A DNA stretch of 64,000 bases from Magnaporthiopsis rhizophila (lineage: Eukaryota; Ascomycota; Sordariomycetes; Magnaporthales; Magnaporthaceae): positions 4,139 through 68,138 of the forward strand of contig PYSS01000124.1 in the NCBI GenBank assembly GCA_003049465.1, given 5' to 3'. Position 1 is the first letter of the stretch. Every line of letters begins with the position of its first letter. The notes below the pieces were generated by a model that searched no databases, was not told the DNA's origin, and was given only the letters and a program-made list of their open reading frames with translations. A program made the position numbers and the translations under genes. Of the stretch, positions 44,026 through 54,393 are shown piece after piece.

Positions 44026-47000
44026 CTACTCCATCTTGACCATGCTCCATCCCTTGATCCCCTCCCTCCAGCTTTCGACGACCTTGCCAGCCCACGCCTC
44101 CACGGCGGTGCGACCGCCGATGGCGTCGAAAATGCTCTTGGACGGCTCTTGGACGGCCCCGTCCCCGCCCTCGCCATACGTCCATCGAACAACTTTGTCC
44201 CGGCAATCTGGCTCTGCCAGCTCCGACTTGATTAGTTTGATCTTCCCCTTGACGTCGTTCAGCATCTGGGATGCAAGCTTGACAAGGGCCTTCATCTCGG
44301 CAACCGCATCCTTGTGCAGACTCGTCTTGCCCGTCCGGTCCCGTGCCTGCTGGCTGTCATGGTGCCCAATGACCAACGATGCTCCTAGCCTCACCGCCAA
44401 AGCGGCCTCCCGTATCATAGCCATCGTGTGCGGGTCGCTCAGCTGACCGATTGTCGCGTGCTCGGCCGGCGCGATGTCGAGTGACAAAGCCTCCGGGGGA
44501 GACGCTGCACTGCGAATAGCAGCCAATGCAGTCTTCAAAGCCGCAACGCTCGTGGCAAAAGATACCGGCATCTCCTCACCACGTGCAGTGGCAAGGCTGA
44601 CCATCATGGCGCCTGATAGTAGGGTCAGGGTGTTGTAGTAAGACTCCTCGGCGCTTGTGAGCAGGGACGCCGTGTCCTCGAGGTGCATGAACCTGGTGAG
44701 ACTCTCATGCACCGCAGCGAGCCTCTCGCTGAGGAACACAAATTCATTGTCCGCTGCGTCGTTGGGCCTTGTGGGCTTGAAGTCTTTTGAAGGAGTGACA
44801 GTGCAGAGTTGAAGAAACTCCTCTCCTAACAGAGACAGGTGTGATCGCGTGTTCTAAGAAGTGAAAAGGAGACAAGCATGTCAGCGACAATCCAAAAGTC
44901 TGACTTGTTCCCATTCTAACGTGCATCTGCCCGTAGAACAACGGCGAAAACGGCCGTCCCACAGCAGTCAGGAATTGTTAGCATACCGATGGTGGCGGCC
45001 CGACCCCAAGGGACTGGGCAAGTCTTGGCGTCAGGGACGACTCGAAGTCAGGAACAGAGCCATGGTCTATCGCGGTAACCAGTTCGGTGTCGTCGAAAAT
45101 CCCGTCTACGCTCAGAACAACATCCCGTAGTTAGCAAAACGGGCGGACAAGGAAGCAGGCGCTGCGAACGAGGATGGAGGCGGCTTACCGAGGAAAGGGA
45201 TGTCATCCAAGTCGTCCTGTCTTCCTCCGAGGGCACGTGCCGCACGACGCTCTTCGACGATAGCCATAACGAGGGTGCAGCTGCGGCGGAGTCTATGACT
45301 GTATTCAGTGACCTCCAATACTGAGCTGTAGCTTCCTGAATCGAAAGCGTCCCATATCTTGATCGGAGATGGGTCCTTGAGGGAGTACGCATAATGCATC
45401 CGCAACGACTCCATCAGTGGCTTCGGTCCATTGAAGAGTCCGGGTGAGATGGTGGATATCCTGTCGAACAGCAGTGGGCTGAGGGCATCATGTATTGTCC
45501 GCTTAACCCCGAGCGGCTTCCATACTTCATAGGCTCGAGAAGCACATCCTAGAAGGAGATAAAGCTGTGCCAGGAAAAGGCGCAGCGGTGGCTGGTTGGG
45601 TGTCTTCTCCAGCTGTGTGTCCAGGACGACCACGGCCTGAAGAATCAACGGAGCGATGGTCTTTTGCAGCCGCGGTTGACGCATGGAACCCGGACGGAAA
45701 CCAGCCAGCCTCAGGAGGCACATGGCGACAACAAGAGCCAGGTCCACGTTCGGATCACGGTCAGACTCTTGCCGCGACTGGTCTGCGTTTTGCTTCTCGT
45801 TTTCGGTGTACAAATCTAGGGCGAGGCCGGCGATGACGCCAAGACAGTCATGGCATTGGGTGCCAGTACATGTGGCTGAGCAGTACTTGCACCGTAGCGC
45901 CGGGTGCATCTGGCCCGAGGCTACCGCACTGGGGACGTGGGCCAGGGCTTGGGGGCAACTGGCAAGGAAGTAGCGCAATTTGACGTACAGAGCCGAGAGC
46001 TGAGGCGACGGCTGCTTGGCAAAGATGCGCTTCATGAGCACATCGTCGACGAGATAACGCGCTTCTTGAAAGCTAAGCCGCTCAACGTAGGCTTTGACAT
46101 CGTCCATGGCAGACACTTCGCGGCCGTGCTGTTCCAAAAACAGTGCGAGCTGAACCACGCGAGCAGTGGTTGGTGTTGAGCCGTCAGCCGGAGAGTCCAG
46201 CCCAAGCTCAGGGAGCTGAAAGGCAAGTTCAACCAGGGCAAGTCCAATGTTCTTCGTATACATGGGCGAGACCTTCCTCGACTTGACCGCGTCGGCAAAG
46301 GTACTCAACAGGGTTTGAACCTTGCCAAATGCTCTAGGTTTTTTTCACGTCAGCCATAATCTGTAACAGAGCGGAGAGGGCGCAACAAACTCGTCTTGAT
46401 TCGGAAGCCTTCCAGCGGCCGTGATGAAGAGCCGCCATACCACCCAGTCGGCAGCAAGAAAAGAGGGCGATCCGTCCTCTTCCTTCCTTTGCAAGGCGTG
46501 AAGACAAAACTCAAATGCGGCCTCCCATTGTCCCCGGCGTTCGAACACGCCAAGAGCTTCGAGAAGGAGGTGTTTGCGTCCCTCGTCGAACTGCTTGAAC
46601 GCGCCCAGTGTGGGGCTTCGCATCCGCTTCAAGAACTCGTCGGGTGAGCTGTGGCAGGCGAGCAACCGGTAGTAGAAGACTACCTCCTCGTCTGTCCGCA
46701 GGCCACGATCAAGATTTTTGCCATCGGCGCCATTGGCGTTTGCATCTGGGTTCTTGACAGGAAGCGATTTAGCAGGACATATATGGTGTGGTGATGAAGG
46801 GAGAAGCAGAGCAGCCAGTGAAAGGGTAATGGTAGATTGAAAGGGATTCACTCCTGACCGTCTCGGTGGTTTCGGCAGCTCTTTCTAATTGTCGCATTGC
46901 CAGCATGTTATATATCTTTTGCTTCTCCTTTGGGCAGTGGTCATCACTTGTCTTCAGAATGTCAAAAGATTGGTCGGTAGGTCAGAAGGCTAATCGTTAT

Positions 47001-47740
47001 GGGAGGCTTGGTTGCTCATAGCGCCACCGACTCCGAGCAGGGACGGTTTACTCACAGAAAGCATGTAGGTCAAAAGAATGCTCCAGTACATGTAGTGACG
47101 CTGCGGAGGCGAGCTGGACGATTTGTCCAGGATCGCAGCTATCTGGATGTTCAACACGCGTGACGCCACAAGCCAGTCAGCCTTGTCGTTCCAATTTTGG
47201 ATGGCCAATTTTGGCTTCAATACGATAGCAGTTGACCAGTTGAGTTTGACACGGAGGTGCGACGAGGAGAGGGTCCTCTGTAAGGATACACCGGGGGGCC
47301 ATCTTTCGTACCTGCTGTGCGTTGACGAGGTCCCAGTTCTGGATGCAGGCGCGGAGAGATAGTGGAGCAGCTGGGCTTCGCGGGTTCGCCTTCACCCAGC
47401 GGGCTCTCAGAGTGCCGAGAGTGTCCGGGTAGCTGAAAGAGCCTCGCATGTCTCGACAGGCCCATTCAAACAGCTCCAGCGCCTCGGCCTCTTTGGGGGC
47501 ACTGCCGGCCCTGACGAGCGAGTCCATCAGGATGAGGGCGGCGCATCTCTCGAGCGGGCCGTCCAGCATGGACTCGGCGCAGGCCTTGACGACGTCATAG
47601 TAAGGATCGCCGAGGGCCTTTGCGCGCTTGTCGGCCAGGCGCACGACGGTGGGCCAGTTGCCGTCGCTGAAGGCTGTCTGCAGCTGGATGTCGACGCTGC
47701 TTTTCAGCGCGGGCCGGTAGTAGGGCTCGTTCATCGCCAT
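44026..47740 (-). CDS. NAA25: NatB N-acetyltransferase auxiliary subunit (Naa25/Mdm20)
   Basis: Seven inferred exons (47740-47312, 47142-47056, 46951-46859, 46752-46391, 46333-45189, 45105-44987, 44853-44026) give 1020 residues with every junction in frame. The N-terminus (LQTAFSDGNWPTVVRLADKRAKALGD) and the following helical repeats match the NatB_MDM20 family, the ribosome-associated scaffold that supports Naa20 in acetylating Met-Asp/Glu/Asn/Gln N-termini. A Cys-rich patch (CKYCSATCTGTQCHDC) sits mid-protein. The first intron is long for this window (169 bp) and holds a deceptive open frame. I fixed its acceptor at 47143 because IAAILDKS then continues NAQQ as in homologues. The exon 3 donor (GTCAGG) is weak. 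Confidence 0.9.
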
Positions 47741-48988
47741 GGTGTGGGCGGCGTGAGCAGCTGGGTTCGGGTAGGCCGGACGTCCGCAGCCGGAAGGTTG
47801 CCAGCCGTGGATCTGGAACAGCGGTCCGGGCTCGAGCTGAGTATGGAAATCTGCGGCATGGGAATGGGAGTTGTCCGCCCGCCTGGACAGCAGCGCGGGA
47901 TGAACATGGTGGGGCTGCGGGGCATGGGTCACGGAACCTGCCACGGACCGGCACTTCAGCTCGTGCGTGCAGCGCTGCCCCTGCATGTATTCATTCCCGA
48001 AGCCTGGTGCTTGGACACTTGTTCTTTGGTGCTGGACGTTTCTATATTTTTGTGATCACCCCTCAGCTTCTCATATGGATGCATCCTTCCGACAATTATT
48101 CTCCTTTAATCCCGGCAACTCACCGTCTGGTAAGTACCTTGAGCAATCTGCAAGTCGGGACAAAAAACATGGATCAATGAAACATTCCCGCGGGGTTACG
48201 GTACCTTTTCGCCACACGTCGAATGAACCAATCAAAGCGTGCGGGGAGGAGGCGCTTCGCCGCGAGTAACCCGGTACAATACGAATACCATCTCCATTAC
48301 CTACCACTTTGTACAGGTAGGTACTGTATTTTCCCGTGGTCCCATCTACACCTCGAATGGGGCGGCAAAAGCTGGCACCGCGGCAGCTCGACAGCATTCC
48401 CTGTGACAGTGCAAATCAGACGATAAATTTCCCCGAGCCTGTGGCGGCACTTGTCAGGCATGGATGGGGAGCATCGGGAGCGGCAGAGGGATCCAGTTTC
48501 ATGGCACCACGAGGTGGTAACCACCACCAAATTTGGGTTTGCAGGGAATGCCCACCCGCTCAAGCTTTCAGCGACGGCCAACTTGGGGTAAATTTAATCA
48601 CAAGGACGGGGGAGAAAAGGATACATTAATATCAGCCTTCCGCTCGCAGCTGTAGTTTAAATCGCACGATTTTCTGTTCTTTAACGTTCTGTTGTTGTTG
48701 CGCGCTATGAACAAGCGACCGTCTCGTCTCTCTTTTTACATCCGAACTTTCTTCTGCATCCCGCCCGACATACAACCCTACGTGCCTTGGAGCCTACCTA
48801 GGTACTACGTACCTTAATCCGTACTCCACCATTCCCTCCCCCGACTTCACAGCCTGTGGCGTTTTTCTTCGACACACGAGCGCTCATTGCTCTCTGGAGA
48901 CATACCCAAGGCACCCAGGTATCTGCCAACTCTGAGAGACACAACGGACCGAGACTATCCACAAGCACACTCCAACTCAACATCCATC
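47741..48988. promoter_or_regulatory. Divergent intergenic region, NAA25 and CVNH gene
   Basis: 1.25 kb with no convincing gene. Several TACCTA/TAGGTA-type short repeats occur (near 48318 and 48796-48812), as elsewhere in the window (24010-24045, 53545). Confidence 0.4.
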
Positions 48989-49578
48989 ATGGAGCCTTGG
49001 AGAATGCTGCTGAGTCTTGCCGCCCTCGCCGCCCTTCCCGCCGCTGCCGCCGCGAAGGGCAACTTTCTGGCCACATGCCGTGACGTCAACCTGGCCTCGG
49101 CCAATCCCGCCAACACTCCCGCCTTCAACGACTTCGTCAGCGCGACCTGCAAGACCGTGGACGGCAAGGGCCAGGCCACCTCGATGGACCTCAACCTTTG
49201 CGTCGGCTTCGATGCCTCGACCCAGGCTCTCGCGTGGTCTCCCATGTAAGTCGTCGACCGTCCACCTCCAAGTCTTGGCTTCCCCGGGCAGCTTCTCGCA
49301 TGGAAACACAGGCGGCTGACACTACGGACACGAACGAAGGGGAAAGTTCCGCAACTACTGCCGCGACTGCAGTCTGAAGGCGCCGAGCGAGTTGCAGTGC
49401 ACATGCGGCTCAGAGAATCGCCCCAGCCGCCTCGATCTCAGTACGTACAGCCTCTTCCTGTCTAGGCAAATCTACCGTATATGATGGCAATCGATCTACT
49501 AACCCACCTCCAACAGACGATGGCCTCGCCAACCGGAACGGGAATCTGTTCTGTGTGAGCTGGGACAAGCTGAATTAG
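48989..49578 (+). CDS. Secreted cyanovirin-N homology (CVNH) protein
   Basis: Inferred exons 48989-49245, 49340-49440 and 49517-49578 give 139 residues. A signal peptide is clear (MLLSLAALAALPAAAAA), with a likely cut near residue 23. The mature part is one complete CVNH domain with its two sequence repeats: GNFLATCRDVNL...SMDLNLCVGF and GKFRNYCRDCSL...SRLDLNDGLANRNGNLFC. The paired cysteines are retained. CVNH proteins are small lectins, often mannose-binding; fungal members with a leader may act at the cell surface or outside. Nearly the whole chain is the single domain. Confidence 0.9.
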
Positions 49579-50518
49579 TCACGCGTCTTCGGGGTCGATG
49601 CCATGGGCATACATGCCTCCGACATCCCATCTTCCTTATTTTTTTTTCGGTTCTCTTTAAAGGTAGCACGGCGTCGGGGCGGTCTTTTTATCTTTTATTA
49701 CGATATCGCGGGCATTATGAGCATGCCTGCTCGATCGCTCTACCTAGTTCCATATCTAGATAATTCAATTCGGACTGGAAGGTACCACTAGCTTGCGTCG
49801 GTACCCTCGCAGAAGCCAGCTATGATGCGTCTCTCTAGTGCTTCCAGCGCATGCCGAGCAGATACGGCAAAATGGGCTGTATGCCCCAGGCTCGGCGAAC
49901 GTGTCATCTGTTTTATACAAAATGCATTTTATACATGGATGGGTCCATGTAAGCCATAAACAGGCAGGTTTGTCAGGTCTACTGAGTGGTCGCAACCCGA
50001 GCGGCGGAGGCGGATATGGAAAAACGATTCCTGTCTGCCTTGGTCCTGGGCTTTGAGATCTCCTTGAGAACGCTCTCAGATTGTCGTCGGCCTGGAGCAT
50101 CTTTGCAGTCACCGGGCACCACCTACACCTTTTTCTGCCGACAAGCCTCCCCGCCACTTCCTGGGCGGTTCCTCACATCTCTCAACTACATCTCACGGAG
50201 CACGCCTTTCCCCATCGCTTCAAACCCAGTCATCCTAGCCTCGTTAATTCTATCCACGTTCGTTTCTTCTACTATTCTTACGGAACAGCCGATCTTCATC
50301 TGGAGCGTCCATCATCATCCGCTGTCAACTGCCTGCTCTTTTCCCCTTCTCGTTTTCCATTTCATTCATTTTCGGCCCGTTCTTCTCTACACCTCTAGAT
50401 TGTTCTAAACTTTTGTGCTTTTCCATCAGGCAGTATCTATTATTATCAAGCCGGCTTGCGCTGCGGACACTGTGACATTCCCGCTTCGTTCTTTTCTCTT
50501 TGCAAGACGCCCTTTGTC
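49579..50518. other. Intergenic region upstream of the SIM-containing gene
   Basis: No convincing gene. The last 300 bases (from about 50190) are pyrimidine-rich, as in a transcribed leader. Confidence 0.4.
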
Positions 50519-53410
50519 ATGACCACCTACGCGGATAGCGGACGTAGGTTACCAGACCTCGGGATGTCTGCCGCACCGGTAAGCAAACATCCCTGTGTGT
50601 CTCTCTCGCACCCTCCTCAGTCACAAATGCTGGTACCTGCAGGTACCTGGGGTACTAACCTACCTCCAACGGCTCTGCGACAGAAACGACGCTCGGCAAG
50701 ATCGCCGACGCTCACTAAACCTGTCCGAAGCAGGCCTCAAGGCGGCAGGCTGAAAGCGTCTCTCGCGGCAGGGAGCACCCTTCGATCTACACCTCGCAGG
50801 AGCCCCGAGGTCATTGACCTCACCGGCATGGACAGCGACGCCGACCCCGATAGCGATAGCAAAATCTCACGCCAGGGTACACCGCGCGTCCTCTTCCCAC
50901 ACGCGACCGACAGGCAGCGTAAGACCGGCAGGGCGGTAGTAGGCAGAGAGTCTTCAGCCAGGCCATCCAAGCCATCTATCTCTACCGCGCCCGCCAAGGT
51001 GGGCAATGCCAAATCAAAGCTGGCAGCAGCTGTGGCCGGCCCAGCACCCTGCGCTTCGAGTTCATCGGCAGACGAATGGAGCCTGCCCTCGTCCCCCACA
51101 GAGAGGCTCGCGGCCAAGCGCCAAGCAGCCGCCGATGCATCTCAAGCTGAAGCTCGCACAGAAGCCGTCTCTGCTGATGCTGAGAGAAAGCGAATCCCAC
51201 CCTCGCCCGTTCCCGATAAGGCCAAGTCTGGACGAGCTGGTCCTGAGGTTCAGCCGGCGCCGGCGCCGGGCTCCAGCACTGGTCCCATTTTTATTGATCT
51301 AACGGGTGAACCGTCCTCCAGCGACGACGAGAGCGACGACGAGCTGCCACCGCGTGCGCCGCCCATTTCGCCCGGTGGGGTCGACTTACCACTGCAGGCG
51401 CCCATGCCCCCAGTGCAATGGAGTGGCTTTGCAGGTCTTGATGTCCACAGAGAGATTCCATCTCCGGCCACTTCTATCGGTTCCTCCGTCATCTCGGTAG
51501 ATGGTGGCTCTCGGTATTCGTCCAGTGAGGGCGGCGCAGAGGGCGATATTTCTGACGAGAGGGTGGAGGAGCCGGAATCGGTGGACAAGGGCCGCTTGCC
51601 TGAGCCTTCGCCCGAGGCATATCAGCCCACTGCCATCGGCGGAGCTACCAGCACCCAAGGCCCTCCCTCGTCAGCTTCACTGGCACTTGCAGCACAGTCC
51701 CGTGCAGAGTCATCACCCCCTCGGCTGTCCCTCTCATATATCTGCTGCGTTGAGCTAGCTCCGATAGCATCTCCGGAAATAAAGCTCGAGGTGACGCACG
51801 AGCCACACGGGGAGGAAGAGGAGGAGACCAACAAGACGCAGTCTGAGCCTGTCAGAAATGGAGACTCGGAAAATGGATCAGAGGAGCCCCATGGCAGCCT
51901 CAAACCCGTTGAGGAGTCTCCAACACCATCGACGCCGGAGGCGTTGCTCTCATCTGCCATCAAGCGGAGTGCGCGCACGCCCGAAAAGCGAAAGCAGCAG
52001 GCCGTGCTCCTCGAAATGCTCGAGTTGCACGACTCGGCCAGCAGCAACAGCGAAGACGAGTGGCAACGCAAAAGCCAGCTCGTGGGCGGCACCAAGTACG
52101 TGGTGGACGAGGCGGCGTGGGCGTCCTCGCGGTCGCGGAAGCAGGCCAGGCGCACGGGGATCCCACCCATCATCCCGACCAAGCTGCCGCCGCCGACGCC
52201 GCCCAAGGTGACGAGGCAGGACCTGCTGCGGATGGGCAAGGAGGCCGGGATCAAGACCAAATGGCTTTCGCCCGTCATCGGCAAGAAGTCCAGGAAGCTG
52301 GAGGGCCGATCGGATGTGATCACCATCGGATCCGGGTGCAGGCACCGGCCCGAAGTGGACGGCGCGGGAAACTTGAGCGCGGATCTGTGGCAGGACCGCG
52401 AGAGGAAGCGGAGGCACCAGGAGAGCGTTGAGCGTCGCGAGAAGCGCCAGGCCGCCGCGAACGAGCTGCTCGACTGCCTGTACCTGACGGCCAACGTTGG
52501 TGCCGAGCCGGACAACCTCGCGCCTACGGCCTCTCCCAAAAAAGGCCGCTCGGGCAAGGTCGGGCCGTCGACCGTAGCATCCGATTCCGCAAAAGAGGAA
52601 ACTGCCAATGCTGTCTCCGCTCCCCAAGGCAGCACCAAGAGGCGCCGCAGTAGCGATGGAGCCGATGACATTTCCGGCCCGGTGAAGAAACCGCGCTCTG
52701 CAAGAGAGCGAGAGGATGACGAGGCCAAAGAGGATCTTGCCCGTCGTCGTGTCCGCGCAAGCACGCCGGCCCCAGACGAGTGGGCGACACGTCGCCGACG
52801 CCAGTCCCCGACCGTGGAGGATGATGATGCCCAGGACCTTCCTACCGCTTTCTCCGACAATAGCTCGAGCGGCGAAGATGAGGAGGATACGGCCAACAAC
52901 CTCGCGGCTCGTCGGGCGCGCGCAAGCACACCCGCACCCGACGATTGGGTCAAGCGCTTTCGACGTGAAGCCCTGCCTGTGACCTCGGCCGACACGGACG
53001 CCGGTCACGCCAGGGGTATCGGCTCATCCCCGGCGAAGAGAGCCGCTCGTCAGACGGCAGCGGGCACGCCAGACTCGAACGATCGGGTCGAAGGGCGGGC
53101 GCACCAGCAGCCCTCGACGACGAGCCCTGACGGTGGCCACGTCGTTCCCGGTCCAGGTTCCAGCAAGGGCTCGAGCGGCAGGAAGAAAAAGAAGAAGGCG
53201 CATGTCGTCGGCTCGTCCACGGCTCGAACGACGACGGGCAGGGCGGCGACGGAGGATGTCCCCCACGGCGTCAAGCTCGACGCCGCCCAGGCTGACAGCA
53301 AGAATAAGAAGAATAGGAACTGGGAGAAGAGAAATAGGAATATCGTGAGGAAGAAGATGAAAAGGCGAGAGGGCGTGCGGTCGAACCTGTCGGGGACCCC
53401 CAGGACCTAG
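50519..53410 (+). CDS. Disordered, probably nuclear protein with two SUMO-interaction motifs
   Basis: Inferred exons 50519-50578 and 50684-53410 give 928 residues. The 105-bp intron is supported by GTAAGC, TACTAAC and ACAG. I see no known folded domain. Almost the whole chain is Ser/Pro/Glu/Arg-rich. Two motifs match SUMO-interaction motifs: VIDLT at 63-67 followed by DSDADPDSDS, and IFIDLT at 222-227 followed by SSSDDESDDE. Two related segments, RVRASTPAPDEW and RARASTPAPDDW, lie near 700 and 760, with a weaker third copy. The C-terminus is strongly basic (KNRNWEKRNRNIVRKKMKRR) and could be a nuclear localisation signal. Function unknown; chromatin or SUMO-pathway scaffolding is an inference. 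Confidence 0.8.
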   Translation: MTTYADSGRRLPDLGMSAAPVSKHPCVSLSHPPQSQMLVPAGTWGTNLPPTALRQKRRSARSPTLTKPVRSRPQGGRLKASLAAGSTLRSTPRRSPEVIDLTGMDSDADPDSDSKISRQGTPRVLFPHATDRQRKTGRAVVGRESSARPSKPSISTAPAKVGNAKSKLAAAVAGPAPCASSSSADEWSLPSSPTERLAAKRQAAADASQAEARTEAVSADAERKRIPPSPVPDKAKSGRAGPEVQPAPAPGSSTGPIFIDLTGEPSSSDDESDDELPPRAPPISPGGVDLPLQAPMPPVQWSGFAGLDVHREIPSPATSIGSSVISVDGGSRYSSSEGGAEGDISDERVEEPESVDKGRLPEPSPEAYQPTAIGGATSTQGPPSSASLALAAQSRAESSPPRLSLSYICCVELAPIASPEIKLEVTHEPHGEEEEETNKTQSEPVRNGDSENGSEEPHGSLKPVEESPTPSTPEALLSSAIKRSARTPEKRKQQAVLLEMLELHDSASSNSEDEWQRKSQLVGGTKYVVDEAAWASSRSRKQARRTGIPPIIPTKLPPPTPPKVTRQDLLRMGKEAGIKTKWLSPVIGKKSRKLEGRSDVITIGSGCRHRPEVDGAGNLSADLWQDRERKRRHQESVERREKRQAAANELLDCLYLTANVGAEPDNLAPTASPKKGRSGKVGPSTVASDSAKEETANAVSAPQGSTKRRRSSDGADDISGPVKKPRSAREREDDEAKEDLARRRVRASTPAPDEWATRRRRQSPTVEDDDAQDLPTAFSDNSSSGEDEEDTANNLAARRARASTPAPDDWVKRFRREALPVTSADTDAGHARGIGSSPAKRAARQTAAGTPDSNDRVEGRAHQQPSTTSPDGGHVVPGPGSSKGSSGRKKKKKAHVVGSSTARTTTGRAATEDVPHGVKLDAAQADSKNKKNRNWEKRNRNIVRKKMKRREGVRSNLSGTPRT

Positions 53411-54393
53411 AAGAGGAAAGGCGCGCAAGTAGAGGGGCTGGGACCAGTAAGATGGGGGTGGCATCTTGAGAGGCGGCAGTGCCGTGCTGCAAGGGGAGAG
53501 GGAATCCAGGAAATGAGGTGTGTCTCTGCCGTGAAGTTTTTGCCTACCTACCTACGAGGCAGGTTGGTGGTAACCCGCCGGGAGCTACGTATTTTTGACG
53601 CTCCCATCCCAGGCGACCGGGTTCGTTTCGCGTTGTTTTCTTGTTTTCACGTCATGTCGATGGATATTGTCATTTGTCGGCAGGTTTTTCCTTGCAAGGG
53701 TCGGGCGCAATCAGATGTCATTTTTACATGGCAAATCTCGAAGGAGCTGTTGGTCTCCATCCACGAGCGGACGAGTTTGCCTGAAAGTCCTGCTGCACAT
53801 CGACTCACGTAGTTGGCATAGAGGTTCGGTACGTGACGCGGAACCGTCCAGAGCCCGACGCATCACTTGCATAGTAACAAACATGGTCGTGATCAAACGG
53901 AGGCGCCGTAGCGACTGCAGGCTGTTTGCGTCGCAGGCCGCTGCCCTTACGCCGGCATATATCGCGTTCGACCCCGCCGGAGATGGCTTGAGGCGGAGGC
54001 GGGCGTCGGATGTTGGCATGGACAGCGCACACACACAAGGCGCACGTCACACGTCCCGATCTCGACCGGCCCCGGACTTTGCTACATAGCGACTGCAAGT
54101 TGATTGGTCTACAGTTTTCCTGTTTTGGAGGATATGCGCGGCGGAACCGGGCGATCAGACGACGGTCCCTCTGCTCCCAACTATTATGCCCGCACGCTAC
54201 AGACGCGGATCGTTGCTGATATTTTTCTGGGCATCACTTTGTCTCCGCTCATCACCTTTGACACAACACATGTCCGTGAAACACTGGAACCTTTTCGAAA
54301 CTTGCTTGTTAGGTACAAAATAACCGTACGCCTTAGGACCCATTGAAAGCAGATGTAGGAAAGATACAAAATTCGTTCGAGTTGCATCTCAAT
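53411..54393. other. Convergent 3' flanks
   Basis: Nearly 1 kb between the SIM protein and the patatin-NLR, with short open frames on both strands that do not look coding. Confidence 0.4.

Noticed and set aside
47177..47312. Extension of NAA25 exon 1 through VRKMAPRC
   Set aside because: It is the retained first intron. Splicing to 47142 restores the NAQQ-IAAILDK continuity expected for the family.
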